From contig LUCM01009151.1 of NCBI GenBank assembly GCA_008360955.1, forward strand, positions 46,985-110,984: a stretch of DNA of 64,000 bases, written 5' to 3'. The DNA is from Fasciolopsis buskii. Its lineage: Eukaryota > Platyhelminthes > Trematoda > Plagiorchiida > Fasciolidae. Shown in pieces: positions 25,401-37,062 of the stretch (its first letter is position 1; each line of letters begins with the position of its first letter). Below the pieces are notes generated by a model. The model was not told where the DNA came from and ran no database searches. It saw nothing but the letters and a program-made list of their open reading frames with translations. A program made the position numbers and the translations under genes.

Positions 25401-28400
25401 GTCTGCGGGAGTGAAGTGAAAAGCGGAGAGGTTTCCATAGCATTAGCAATTCTGTGAGCTGATCGGCCTTGGGTATAGTGGTGTGCCAAGGGTAGATCAA
25501 CTTATGAAATGGCTCAAACTATTTCAGAGACAGCGCGTGTTAGTCTTGGGTGTTCATAAAGTAGTCTTAGTATATTTGGTCTGGTTCGGAATAAGCTATA
25601 CTGCTGTAATACAGGCATCTTTAAATTTTAGCCTTATGATGGCAGATGTGCATCCGTGAAAGAAAAGACTTCGGAGAGTTTGTAAAGGCGTTGAAATATG
25701 ATCATACAAAAACCAAGGGCGTGAACATACGTGCTTATGGAAGACAGGAAAGCGGGGTGGAAAATTAGATTGACGGACTCGTTGATGCATGTGGAGACCC
25801 TAATGCTTTAATGCCCTGCTAATTATGCAGCGTCAGAACCAGTAGCACGTCAAACAAACGCGAGCTGTGTGGCATTTTTGCTTTCGAAGGATCCGATTTG
25901 GGCTGAGGGGAGACAAATCCAGTGATGGCGGTGGTCCATATCTAGTTCAATTTTTCGTGTTCTTTTTTACTAACGGAGGAGTGATTAAGCACTTGAAGGA
26001 ACTTTCAGTAGCTCCTCCCCCCGAATGTAATTTTTGCGCATCAGGAATTTTTTTCACAACCCCGGGTAATGACCTGTTTCACCCACGTTTGCTAGCCATA
26101 GCCTTATTTGTATGGCAGCCATGGGTTTCACTGAACAAGGATACAAAAAAAGGAAGCGGGGATAAATAATCACACGAAAGAGCACGTGTGTTGTGGAACA
26201 GTTCCGGGGGTTAAAAAAGCCTTCACAAAGCCTAAAAACGCCTCTTCACTCAAAGAAATTTGTTTAGGTCTGTTGGATGAGCGGAAGAAGGCACTTTGTC
26301 GTTGCTCTACATTCGAAATTCTGGGGGTAAAAATCAAAAGGAACAGAAAAAAGAACAGGAATTATGGTGCAAGAAAAGATTTGGGAAGAAGTCAGATGCC
26401 GAATTAGTGTGAGTTGTTGGGGCGAAATAATGGCACTACCTTTTTAAGTGAAAACGTGTGGCCGGATGAGGACGGGGAGAGGGTAATAAAAAGAGTAGAA
26501 CCCTAATATGAATAAGGCGGCAACTTCTGACCCTAGGTTAAGTGAGATTGCGTTAAAATATCCACTGACACGGGATCCAGGTTGGATAATACGGAATGTA
26601 GCCTGAAGAGAAGCGTCAGATTAGGCTTTAGAAGTTGATGGCTGACTCAGAAGTAATCTCCCCTGGGCTATGGACTTCGTTAACTTAAAGGACCTGGGAG
26701 CCGCCTATGTAAGTATTTATGGCGACATCGAAATGGGATTGGTTTTGTATGCAGCTGATGAGATGAGAACCTAAGATGGTCATGACTGCTCGGAGTGGGC
26801 TGTTTTCTCCGTTTTGAACCGTAACTGTGGCTAACGCGCCACCGCAATGAGAGTGATGTTAGCATGAGCTGAAGGAGCGCAGTTTCTGTTCAGACAGATG
26901 CCCAGGTACGGAGGGCGTGTAAGGGTGCATGTGGGCGCCCAGTACGTTAGTGGGTAAAATAAATCGCCAACAATAACCGGTTATGTACCCTTAGATGAAC
27001 ATTAAAGATGCAATTTACCATATGTAGTTGATGGACTGTAGTTCATCCGGCCGTGTGGAACAGATGGACATGCTGAAGAAGAAAAGAAATAAACGAGTAT
27101 ATGGACCTATGGAGCAAGGCACACTGCAGAAGTTTGAAGCTGTGGAATGGAAGGCAAACAATGGAAAACGGAAAGCAAGCTTACGGAAAGTAGATTGGTT
27201 CATCAGGGTAATTGAGAATTTACGAGATCGCACTAATGATAGCCAATTGCAATTACCAGTTAAGTGGTGTCAGACTAATAACGGTAGTATCTATGATGTT
27301 GAATGGCTCAGGAGTTCCCAAGGCGCGGAGTTTACTATTGAGTTATTAGTTCCCCCTCAGCAATCTGTCCTCTATTCGCATGTCCAATCCTCTATGTTTG
27401 ATCCGCTTAAAAGTACCATATTGCGTATAATGAGTTTTGACTTCACAGCTTGAGTGAAGTTCCTTGGTGATGAACATAACAGAATAGCGATATGCAACTA
27501 ATTCCAGTTTTGATTATTTGACGACTGGGATTGCTGACATGATAATGCATCGGTGAGGCGGCAGTCACCTGCGTGGTTATGCGGCCTGAACCACTAGCTC
27601 GGTTGGCAAATTTAGATGAGCAAGTTTGCGGTGCGGTTGGGCGGGCAAGGGGAGTACATTTATTCCATATCTACCGGTATTGGTTCCGATCGACGAAGAT
27701 GATTTCTTGGGTTTACCTGCTACACAGTAGGTATACATGTAGGATGGGCGTCACTGCCACCGGTGGTTTTATTCTCGGACGGACCAGTGGCGGTTCTGTG
27801 GGTGAAGAGTTTGGACAGCAGCGCAAGTAATAAATAGGCTGATCATGCGGATCGTTTAAAGGTGTAGATTTTAAGGAATGTTGAGCACCCATCGTCTGAA
27901 AGTAGATCCTGGTTGTACGCACTGGGTAAGAGGTAGTGGGAATGTGGGGTGGTGGAGAATATAGTAGGGGAGGATGGGTTATTTGATACCACAACAGTAG
28001 GCTCTGGGTTTAGCCCGTCTGGAAGACCCTAAACTGGCAGCTTAATTTTTAGAAAGGAGATCCCAATGCAACAAGAGTCAATGAAGCTGGCTAATGGAGA
28101 CAGATTTTATGACATTTATTCGGTCTGTTGGACATTTTCTTAAGTCTCATAGTCTTTTTAGGAAACCCCTGGATTTGGCAACAGATTTGTCGAATACGTT
28201 GATAAGCAAGGCCAAGTATGTGTTGGTGAAAATCGGGAATTTCAAGGGTTTTCGGGGTACGGTGGTGCGGCGCTTACGTTGCTTTGGTTCCGCTTGTGAT
28301 TAAATGGGGGTTATCGTAAGTCAATAAGGTTTAAAAACGCTATGAAGTACCGCAATAATTCGTTGACTTCCAAGCGGACAGCATGAAGAATTGCGGGAAG

Positions 28401-31400
28401 ATGTAGATGACTGGAAATATCTTCCTTTTGAGAGATCGATTAAAGCCCAAAATCCGTATAACCAAGTGTGGAATGCAGAAAGGAAAGGCACCTTATGCGA
28501 GGTATGTTCAAAGACTATTGATCATCAATTCAAAAATGGAATAGTTTTACGAGTGAAGAACGGCTAACGATTGAGAGGATGATAATGCTTATGGTGTTGG
28601 AAATAACCAGTGCATCTTTGAAATACAAGCAGGAGTTTTTGCTGGAAGGTTCTAAAATTCTCGCAGTATATTATGGAGGTTTTGCTTCTTGGCTCAGCGC
28701 GAAGGAGAAAATCCGTCTAGTCATTTACGAAAATTGGGTTCAAGTTTCCGAAGTCACTCAAGTCGCAGGAACTAGATAGATTTAACCATCGTGAAAATAA
28801 GTAGAAAAATCTATATGACACGACTAGTCAAGTGAATCAAAGTATTTAATCAGGGAAACATGGAAATACTCTGTTGAACAGAGTATCGAAAACGCCTTAC
28901 TTTTATTAAGCATTGCTGAAACGACCTACAAACTGGACCATTCAAAGCAGTACTGATTCCGGATTTCCTGCAATTTTCAGGAACTAGATCAGAAGCAGGG
29001 AACAATAAAGAGGCATATCCCAGGAAAAATTCCAAAGTGGATGGTGGTTAAATAATTGGCGGGTAGGATAAATGGAAGCAGAGCGCAATTGGAGTGGGAC
29101 TGAAAGGTGGGAGATAGAAGTAAAATGCATCCTGGCGTCCGAAGTGATTTTTCTTCACAATCAATTTGACTTAGTCATATAAGTGTTTGGCATTGCATGA
29201 CAAGATTGGGCTCTGCGTTTCATTAGAGCCTGGTTCCCGGAATCATTCGGAAGAATGAATAAGTAATTCCTGGAACCACCCATTTTACAATTCTTAAGGA
29301 TGTGACTGATTAAGTGCTGGCAATATGGTGGCACATGGGGTGGAGTACCGCCTTTGAATCAGCCGGGTTTTGTAAGCTTACCAGTGGGGAAACATCAAAA
29401 AGGACCGATTCGGATGGGGAGAAATAATTGTTCCCTGAGGCTGATGAGCGTCAGATTATGAGTGGGAAATGCGCTGCTGAGATCTGTGAACGGAGATGCC
29501 ACATCTCCCATATCAACAAGATTTGTCTGATGGTGTGCCTATTGCGAAGTGCGTCATCTGGTAAACTTGGCCAGTTTAAAAGCAACCCCGAAGAACCTGG
29601 TTAAGTGTTCGCTGGTTTCTATGTCCTGCTGCCGTTGACAAACGTTTCGTGATTAGCTGACGTACATCTCTGCCTGCGTATTCTTCAGGTGTTGCCGCTG
29701 TATCCGATATTTCCAAAATGATACCCATAAACACTTGTGGCTAACTATCTCCTGCGTCGGCTGAACTGTTCGGGGTTTGAAAATCAGGAATCACTTCTGA
29801 AAAATTAAAAAACGTTTATTGCAGACAGAAGGTTAACACATAAGCGCTTATCTCAACCTGCGGCCTTTAATGGCAGCCTGCGCGGTTGAAGTAACCATTT
29901 GGAGTCTGTTGACGGGCAATAGTTTGCTGCGGCTGATGGCACGTATACGGGCCTTTTTCGCCTGCGTGTAAGGGCTGAGTGCAACCGCGTCAGCGATGAG
30001 AGGCAAAACGTTATAGGGTACTAGACGCTCTAGATGCTTCCTTGTAATCCATCGGATCTACGCGTTCCTGGGACGTCATCGGCACAGGAAGCTGTGGCTT
30101 TAGTCCTTGGCACGTTGCTTGTTAAATGTTTTCCTCCTTACCAGCAGCATGCTGTCAATAATTCTGTCAAGATCTTAAACCAAAAATGAAAACTATTTAG
30201 AATCAAAACAATAACTGTTTGAACGCAATTTTACAGCGCCGTATATGAAATACTATTAAGTGCAGTGGAAGAAAACTCCAAAAAAGCCTGGGGAAAGCCC
30301 CCATGGACTTTAGCAGTTGTAATTGAAAGAAATGGGATGCTTAGTTTACGTGGTAGCGTGGTAGACAGATTGGTTGTACCCAGGGCAAAATGAATCCGGA
30401 TTCTGAGGAAGAGATGAAAAAAATCAAGCTGCATGGACTATGTATTTGGGCGTTAGAATGTTTTAGACGGAAAACGTTTGCAAAAAATTTCATGAATTTT
30501 TTGATTATGACTAACTGGATCAAAAGCGGTTTGGAGGATAATTCTTTAACCTCTGCTGCGTCTATGAATCATGTGGTTGAAACTGTGAAATGGCGCTTAA
30601 GATGGAGAACCAAGAGCAAACGAACTGCTTACCTGCCTGTATTTTGAAATCATCCATTATATTGCCTAAATTCCATAATGCGCATCATCCGTTCCAGGTT
30701 GCGCATTTATTCCGTCAGTAGTGATTGTGATTCGGAGGTTCACTCAGTGAAAAAGATTAATACTTGGGCTTCAAGACTCCCATTAACGTGCATTGCATTC
30801 GCCGTGATTATTGTATCATTCTGTTTGATTATATGGTGTGGCGAATGGAAGCGATAAACAATGTATTCAGTAAGTTTGTTGTAAAGATATCTGCTCAAAA
30901 TCGCAGACCGCATTCAATTGGTTACTGATTATTTTCCTAAATAACAGTTACCCTTGGCCTAAATGACAAAAGCATTTTATTAAGGTATTTGCATTTCCTA
31001 TCTCACAGAACGTTATCCTGAATGCAGACTCAGGAATGTGGAAGCACGTTTAGAGTTTTATAACCACGCGACAAAACCGACATTCAGCTGGAATCCCGAT
31101 TAACGATCAAAATGAACAAGTCATGGCCCGGGCCATGTCGATCGACCATTTGCAACATTAGCCCAGTAATAAGCTTCACGTCTTCAGGATAACGCCCCTA
31201 AGTGCAAAAGCAACTCGTGTTCCAGCTTGACACGGAACTCGAGATTAAAACGTCTTTCCACAAATTGTTTTGCACCGTTCATAAGCTAAAGTACTGCACA
31301 TACCTACCATAACTCTGAAATTGAGCCTTAGCCTATTCACAGCCAAAATGCAGGCAGAAATTAGGACAGCAGCCTGTGTAAAGGAGCAGCTGATGAGAAA

Positions 31401-31785
31401 AAATGAGCTGAAATTATCTGACCCGCAGTTCAGGCAAATACAAAAGCCGCTGCACCCTTAATGAAGACCAGCAAGAGCTCTCATGAACATGGCAAATAAT
31501 AATCAGTGTAAACGAAGTGAACGTTGATCAGAGTGAGCCGAGAAACAAAACTGTACTGTAGAAACCAAACCCCCAAATCGCTGTGACCTGCGATTTCACC
31601 AAGCATTCGTAAATTAATCTCAGCAGGAGAGCAAAAGAAAGAAAAGGGGTTAGTAAATGCAAGAAACCGAAAAAATGTTGACCGAAATAATTGCCGACGG
31701 AAACTGGTTAGAAACTTGTATTCTGACATCGGATAGATAAAGGACAGCAGTAAAGATTTAAGGAGCTGTCGCCCAGTCCGTAGGT
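16480..31785. other. 15 kb with no supported gene
   Basis: No open frame here carries a domain I recognise on either strand. The longest plausible one, 27028-27453 (plus, 141 codons), has a basic N-terminal part (LKKKRNKRVYGP) but no family match and no clear splice sites. From about 24 kb onward the plus strand looks purine- and G-rich, opposite to the pyrimidine-rich strand of the CR1-like relics, so much of this may be unrecognisably old minus-strand transposon DNA. A perfect palindrome lies at 31122-31137. I see no tRNA, SINE head or array. Confidence 0.4.
31122..31137. repeat. 16-bp perfect palindrome
   Basis: CATGGCCCGGGCCATG is a perfect inverted repeat without loop. It contains a SmaI-type CCCGGG core. 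No flanking gene explains it; probably chance. Confidence 0.9.
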
Positions 31786-31950
31786 TACAGCTGGCTACTC
31801 ACAAGAAAATTTACTAAATTCGAAAATAAATAAGCTAAAAATTTGTAGTGTTTCCTTCTGCAAGTTGTAGTGCCGCAGGCTGTTCGGAGTTCACTATAGA
31901 CGATTTGTGCCACTCGGCGACGCGGTCCATTGATAATAATAATAATAGTG

Positions 31951-31993
31951 TATATTTCTCGATTTGCGAGATGCATGCGCAAGGCAAGATCAA
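31951..31993 (-). repeat. Dispersed 43-bp core motif, minus copy 1
   Basis: Minus strand: TTGATCTTGCCTTGCGCATG, then CATCTCGCAAATCGAGAAAT, then an ATT-rich run. Confidence 0.7.
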
Positions 31994-32091
31994 TTTTTTA
32001 CATAGATGATGCACAGGAAACACGAACAATATAAATCGAAGGGAGAGGGGGTGAGAGCGACCTTAAGTAATTTGGAAGGCTTGTTTGTTTT

Positions 32092-32132
32092 GTATATTTC
32101 TTGATGTACGAGAGGCATGCGCAAGGCAAGCT
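32092..32132 (-). repeat. Dispersed 43-bp core motif, minus copy 2
   Basis: Minus strand: AGCTTGCCTTGCGCATGCCT then CTCGTACATCAAGAAATATA. No ATT run follows. Confidence 0.65.
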
Positions 32133-32959
32133 AAAAATTGGGCAGAGAAGGCACAATGCAGACATGGAAAACAGAAATCAAACGTACAATGCAATATGGT
32201 TTCGCTCACAAGATCATAACAGGCAATGTGATTTCATGAGCACGGGGTTTCGAGTTTTAAATCAAAGCTAGATAATGGTTCGAAAAGCTTTTTTGTAGCT
32301 GATTATCAGTCCTGCCCTGCGAGTAATACTATGTTTGAATGCGGGAAAGCTGCGCATCGTGGGCGCTAAATATGGCTTGGAAGCAATGGCTGTCGCCGCC
32401 TGTTGACCGGGATACTCGATAATCAAGAGAGTTATATGTTGGAGATGAGGATCAATATGGATTCGATAACGGAATGGAGATGAGTGGAAACCAGACTGGA
32501 TATCAAAAAAGACAGTACAAAACTCGGAAGTCCGTTAAGCAAGGAAAGCGGCGACAATGGACGGGAATTGTGCGATCGTAATGGTAATACATGAGATTTG
32601 TTTTAAGCAATTTTGAGTTCATAAATTTCAGCTCGGTCTAGAGATGAAGGTGGCGTTGGAAGAGGAGATCCGGAGTCTAATGAGGCGACTTCTCGTGCAC
32701 CCCGTATGAAGAACTGTTATCAGAAGCATCGGTCTATTGCCAAATTCGGCAGATCAGAATAGAGGTTGATGAAAACTGACGGTTCTCAGCTGTTTTCGGA
32801 GGTCAAGATGCATTGTAAACGTCAGTTTATATGAGATGCGAGTAAAAATGCTGTCCATTCGTGAGTCCGTTTTGTGTGGATTCGTTAGAAGAATTTTGGG
32901 AAGGAGCAAGAGGTGCACGTGAACTTATGAGCTACAGTGCTGTTCACCACAGCAGTGCT

Positions 32960-33175
32960 AATGGGCGGAAGTGACCGATTGCTGGCCACCCAACCTAAAA
33001 AACACTGTTTGAGTGTGAACACGGGAGGTGTAATCCGCCAACCTAGTTGCACCCGCACACCGCTGCAACCAAGCTGCCCGCCCGATGTGCGCTGGCCAAA
33101 GCGGTGGATATGAGCGCGCCCCGCACTATTGTGGTAACACCGGCGTACTCGTGGTGTGATGGAAGGAATTCAAAC
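32960..33175 (+). repeat. Repeat Y, copy 1
   Basis: Starts near CAGTGCTAATGGGCGGAAGT, continues with GTGAACACGGGAGG and then CGATGTGCGCTGGCCAAAGC followed by GGTGGATATGAGCGCG. Aligns with 48045-48265 (plus) and 45655-45775 (minus). One frame reads AARCAL-type sequence as HTAATKLPARCALAKAVD, similar to DVAAAEIPTRCAPAKAVD in the 45.7 kb copy, so it may be a scrap of a coding repeat. Confidence 0.65.
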
Positions 33176-33476
33176 ATGGTATGGTAAGGGAGATATCGTC
33201 TTTCCAGGAACGGATAACCGCCAGAGCATGGGGTAAGTGTTTCCATCCAAGCAGGAATACAAGGCCTGGAAGAGAGAAAAAAGACGGACGGCAGTCTGGC
33301 CTAGCTGCCAGCTGCAGATTAGGAAGCGATCTTTCGTACGAGCAGCTCAGAGAAGGAAGTTACTAGGGCGCATAGTGCAATTCAAAATATATGGACGGTG
33401 GCCGGGGAATCCGGGTTTTCTTTTATATATACATATATATGTATTTAAATAGGTGGGCTGGCTTATCTAGTGTGTG

Positions 33477-33566
33477 GATCGTCTGCGCTATGAGTAAACA
33501 GAATGAACCGGTATCTGGTAGGATCTTCTACGCTATGAGTAAGGAGAATGGGCCGGCGTTTAATAG
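33477..33566 (+). repeat. 45-bp unit in two tandem copies
   Basis: GATCGTCTGCGCTATGAGTA at 33477 and GATCTTCTACGCTATGAGTA at 33522 begin two 45-bp units with about ten differences. The unit length keeps frame and gives two related 15-residue blocks (IVCAMSKQNEPVSG, IFYAMSKENGPAFN) in a short open frame at 33391-33582. No family is recognised. Confidence 0.85.
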
Positions 33567-36500
33567 AACGGACAGGGAATAACTGCTGCCGTTATAAACA
33601 ATGATCGAACTACAAGGATAGATGCTCTAGGGATTGGCTAAATTCAGCGTGGAAATCATGGATTATATTTCACCCTGGGAGGCCATGCCTTTCGAAACAA
33701 GAAATGATCGGGGCCAGTGGGCATGGTAGATGTAAACGGTCGCTATGGGGAGCGAAGATACCACGTAGGACTGTATACTTGTGGCGCTAGTTTGAGGTCT
33801 GAATTGACCAAAATGGACAGATATCGATGAGGAGTGAGAAAGAAAGAATCCAAGACGTTTGCTTCGTTTCGTCTGGAGGGTATCATTTGAGTTCGTCTAA
33901 AACAAGGTGATTTCTACTGGCCACTTATTTGAATGAAGAGAAGAGTCAATGAAAAGTAAGGGTGAGTTTGATATTTATTGTTTTTTAGAAGACGGTTGCA
34001 GGTTATGGTTGCCACGCCGTGTTGGCGACGGTGTTGTAATTAGTGAGGTGAGTGGGTGGGGGAGAGCTGTGGGCGAGCTACCCTGTACGCAGCTAGAACG
34101 ATAAGGTTTATGGATATGAAGTCAGACTACTTAGCGCTAGGTACCATTTTTTCAGGCAGAGGAACAGTGAGAGGCATCTGACATGGAACTGCATGTAACT
34201 AATTAGCATGCGCTGGTGTCGGAGCTCTGTTTAAAGTGGAAGAGACTAAATTGATTCCTAATGACATTAGTAGGGCGATTTGCTTTCCTTTCCGCAATGA
34301 ACAAAAAGGTGACATCAATGCGTTTTTCAGAAGGCCAATCCAGCTTCATACACTCGATCCTCAAGTGAGCATGGGTGATATAGATTAACGAGAAAGGGTA
34401 AAGTAACTACTTTAACTACTTCGTTTTTAAATGGAATATATAATAGTGACAGAATGCGCAGCTCATGGGGAAGTTTATTTCATACTGGCGAATATCTGAC
34501 AATAAAGAAGTTGGCTCTAACGGAAGTTTTTGAAACAGGGAGAGTTGTAATAGAATCCGCATTTCGGAGAGAGTACGGGAGTGGGTTCCTAACACGATCC
34601 ATCAAGGGCCGTAATTCGAGATGTCAAGCTAAGATAGCCTTACCCTTCAGGAAAGCAGGCCAGGGGTTTTGAAGTCACTTACGGGACCCGCCTAAGATAT
34701 CACTTTATCGTCTTCCAAAAAATGCATCAGCTTAAATTAATGGCAGAAAGCCACTGAAAACGTTTGATGCTGCTTTATAAAGTAGTTAGTGGAGTGTCAC
34801 GCTCATCGAATCACCAGCGGTGTTGCTGCCTGCTAAGATAGAATAGCCGTGATTGAGACGGATAACACGAAATTTGACTTGGCTTCATAAAATTTTAAAG
34901 CGCTGTTCTGGAGGAAAGCAACATTGGTTAGAACCTCTGACACCAATCTATGATCACTCAAATCCACTAAGCACCCGATCATGACTTCTTTATAAGTGGT
35001 ATTTAAATCAAGCATCTCCTTGGTGAAGTTTGCAAACTCAAGGTAACAATCGACCTGGAATGCTCAATTTAAGCGAGACTCCAATGGCTCCAAAGCATGT
35101 ATGAAAAACAATTTACCACACTAATCCTCCTCAAAACAACAAACTCTACGACAAACGAGGCCTAAAAATTAACTATAGGGGCGAGATTTGCCTACCATTT
35201 ACTCCGTCTGTTACGAGGTAGACGCTTCAAACCCTCCATCCTTAGCCAAAGTGTCGCAGGCTTAGTAATGCCAAAGCAGCAAGCATAAAGTGAATCTCCC
35301 TGATCATGACTGTGAGTCAAACATACCCTCACCAGCATACCAGTGTTCAGCATCATTCGAGTGCTCTTTGGCGATGCAGTCATTCCTGGATCAGATAATA
35401 ATAAAAATACAGGAGGAATAGTTTTGAATTTCAGGTCCGTGATTTTCATCTCATTTTTTGTCTGGGTCGAACATTATTTCTGGTCACAAACATACTATGA
35501 CCTTGGGTCACAAGTCGAATGTTTGCACCTAACATAACAGCATGTGCCTGAAGACAGTAAACGGGGCATGCGCCGTAATAATTGCAGAAAAACACCAATT
35601 TTCAGGCCTGTTATTAGTACCGTTATGTTTTTCGTTTTGCCTTGCTACTTGGTTTACTCTTCTTTACTTTCTTAGCTGGCCTTTACCCTTCATTAAAAAG
35701 CATCAACGTAATTTCGCTTAAGGAAATGTTCCATTCAATAAATATTACCTTCCATCCCGGACTTCTGCTCAAGTCTCCCTTCTTAAAGTTAGTTTGCGTT
35801 CCACTGACGGCTGCTTTTCCGAACCAACTGACTTTTGACCACCGTTGAAAGGGTTTCTCTTCAAGCATTGGCTTTTGCCCGTTTGGCGGATCTGATGCTG
35901 GTGTCCGTGCATAGTATATTGTGATTGGCCTTTATAGTGGGCTTATTAATGCACAAAGGTACGTGTTCGACAAGGTATGTTACACTGGCCCGTGAAATTG
36001 TTTGTCCCCACTTTGCCACACTATGGCCAGTTGCAGCATAGCTCAGGTTTGTAGCAGCAACAAGACAAGATATTCCGAGCATGAGGAGAGCAGACTCAAG
36101 CAGCGGTTGCAAGTAGGGCGTTACAGGGAAAATTATGGTTCAGCGGAGAAGCTATAGAAAGTCCCCATGCTGGCTAAAACTCCTTTGATGAGAGAAAGAA
36201 CAAATCAAAGTGAAACACAAAACCTTTCCGCCGATGAAATGGGACCAGCAGCAATAAGTGGTTTGATCAGCCTTGACCTGACCACCTAAAGTGAAAACCA
36301 CAAACTGCACATTTTTCTGGATACACTTTTGATTCTCATGCCGGAGGCTGATTACGGCTGAATACGGGCCCTCCAATAAATTTTTGGAGCCCGCTTATCT
36401 ACGCTTCAAACCATATGTTTATACTAAGCACACTGAGGTCATCAATATCTACCAACATGCGACCAATTTTCACCTTCACGGTTTATTAGCTTGCCGGTTT

Positions 36501-36769
36501 TCGCTAACGCGAAACCCCCACCATCCCACCCAGTCTAAAAAGTGCCCCCACGACAACGGTGGCAAACCTCCTGTCCGCATATCTCGTTCACCCAGATACC
36601 AGTTAACTGTTTCGTCGTCGAGGATTCTGCCAATAAAATGCGTCAACTTTGCTTGTATTAATGTACCACTCGTTAGCAAAACTAACTATTATCAGCGCTG
36701 TGAAGGAATAGGCTACATTCCACAATAGATAGGTATGCAATAAGCCCAGAATTGACCTTGCGAAAGGGA
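33567..36769. other. No supported gene
   Basis: Only short open frames with no recognisable domain. The plus strand changes from G-rich to C-rich around 34.7-35 kb by eye. I see no repeat copy here that I can align to others in the window. Confidence 0.4.
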
Positions 36770-37060
36770 AAGCCCGCGTCACCCTTGTCCAGCACATAAG
36801 CATCTGGCCGCTTTGTTGGAAGGTCCGGGTAATTCGCGCATCGGACTGTCAACTTATGCTTCACCACCCACCGCTCTAGTTTTCAACACGCCCATGTCCT
36901 CACAACCGCACACGTGGTGCGTATGCTGATATCTAGAATAACTTCGGTCGCTCTTATTTCTTAGTTATTATTACAAGCCTACTGAAACAACCATGCGGTA
37001 CAAGTCGCTATCATCAGGTTGAAACAGAAATTGCCGGCGCCAACACTCTCAAGCTTCTCT
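36770..37060 (+). repeat. Older fragment of the duplicated repeat
   Basis: Aligns with about 38045-38334: CCGCTCTAGTTTTCAACACG against CCGCTTTAGTTTTCAACCTG, then GCGTATGCTGATAT against ACGTATGCTGATGT, then CATGCGGTACAAGTCGCTAT against CATGTGGCACAGGTTTCTAT. Perhaps 70 percent identical by eye. It abuts the left edge of the young copy at 37063. Confidence 0.7.
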
Positions 37061-37062
37061 CG

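Larger units (their letters stand above)
31790..32290 (-). repeat. Decayed copies of the core-motif repeat family
   Basis: Two minus-strand copies of the 43-bp core lie about 140 bp apart (31951-31993 and 32092-32132). At 32255-32275 the minus strand reads TAGCTTTGATTTAAAACTC, matching the block at 16253 in the same relative order. An (ATAATA)n run abuts the first core, as in the other copies. Confidence 0.6.

Noticed and set aside
27028..27453. 141-codon plus-strand frame with a basic N-terminal part
   Set aside because: No family, no clear splice sites and no supporting context; could be chance.
9947..31420. Hammerhead ribozyme cores (CTGATGA occurrences near 9947 on minus, 20898, 29442 and 31393 on plus)
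   Set aside because: None is followed by a paired stem II and GAAA at the right spacing.
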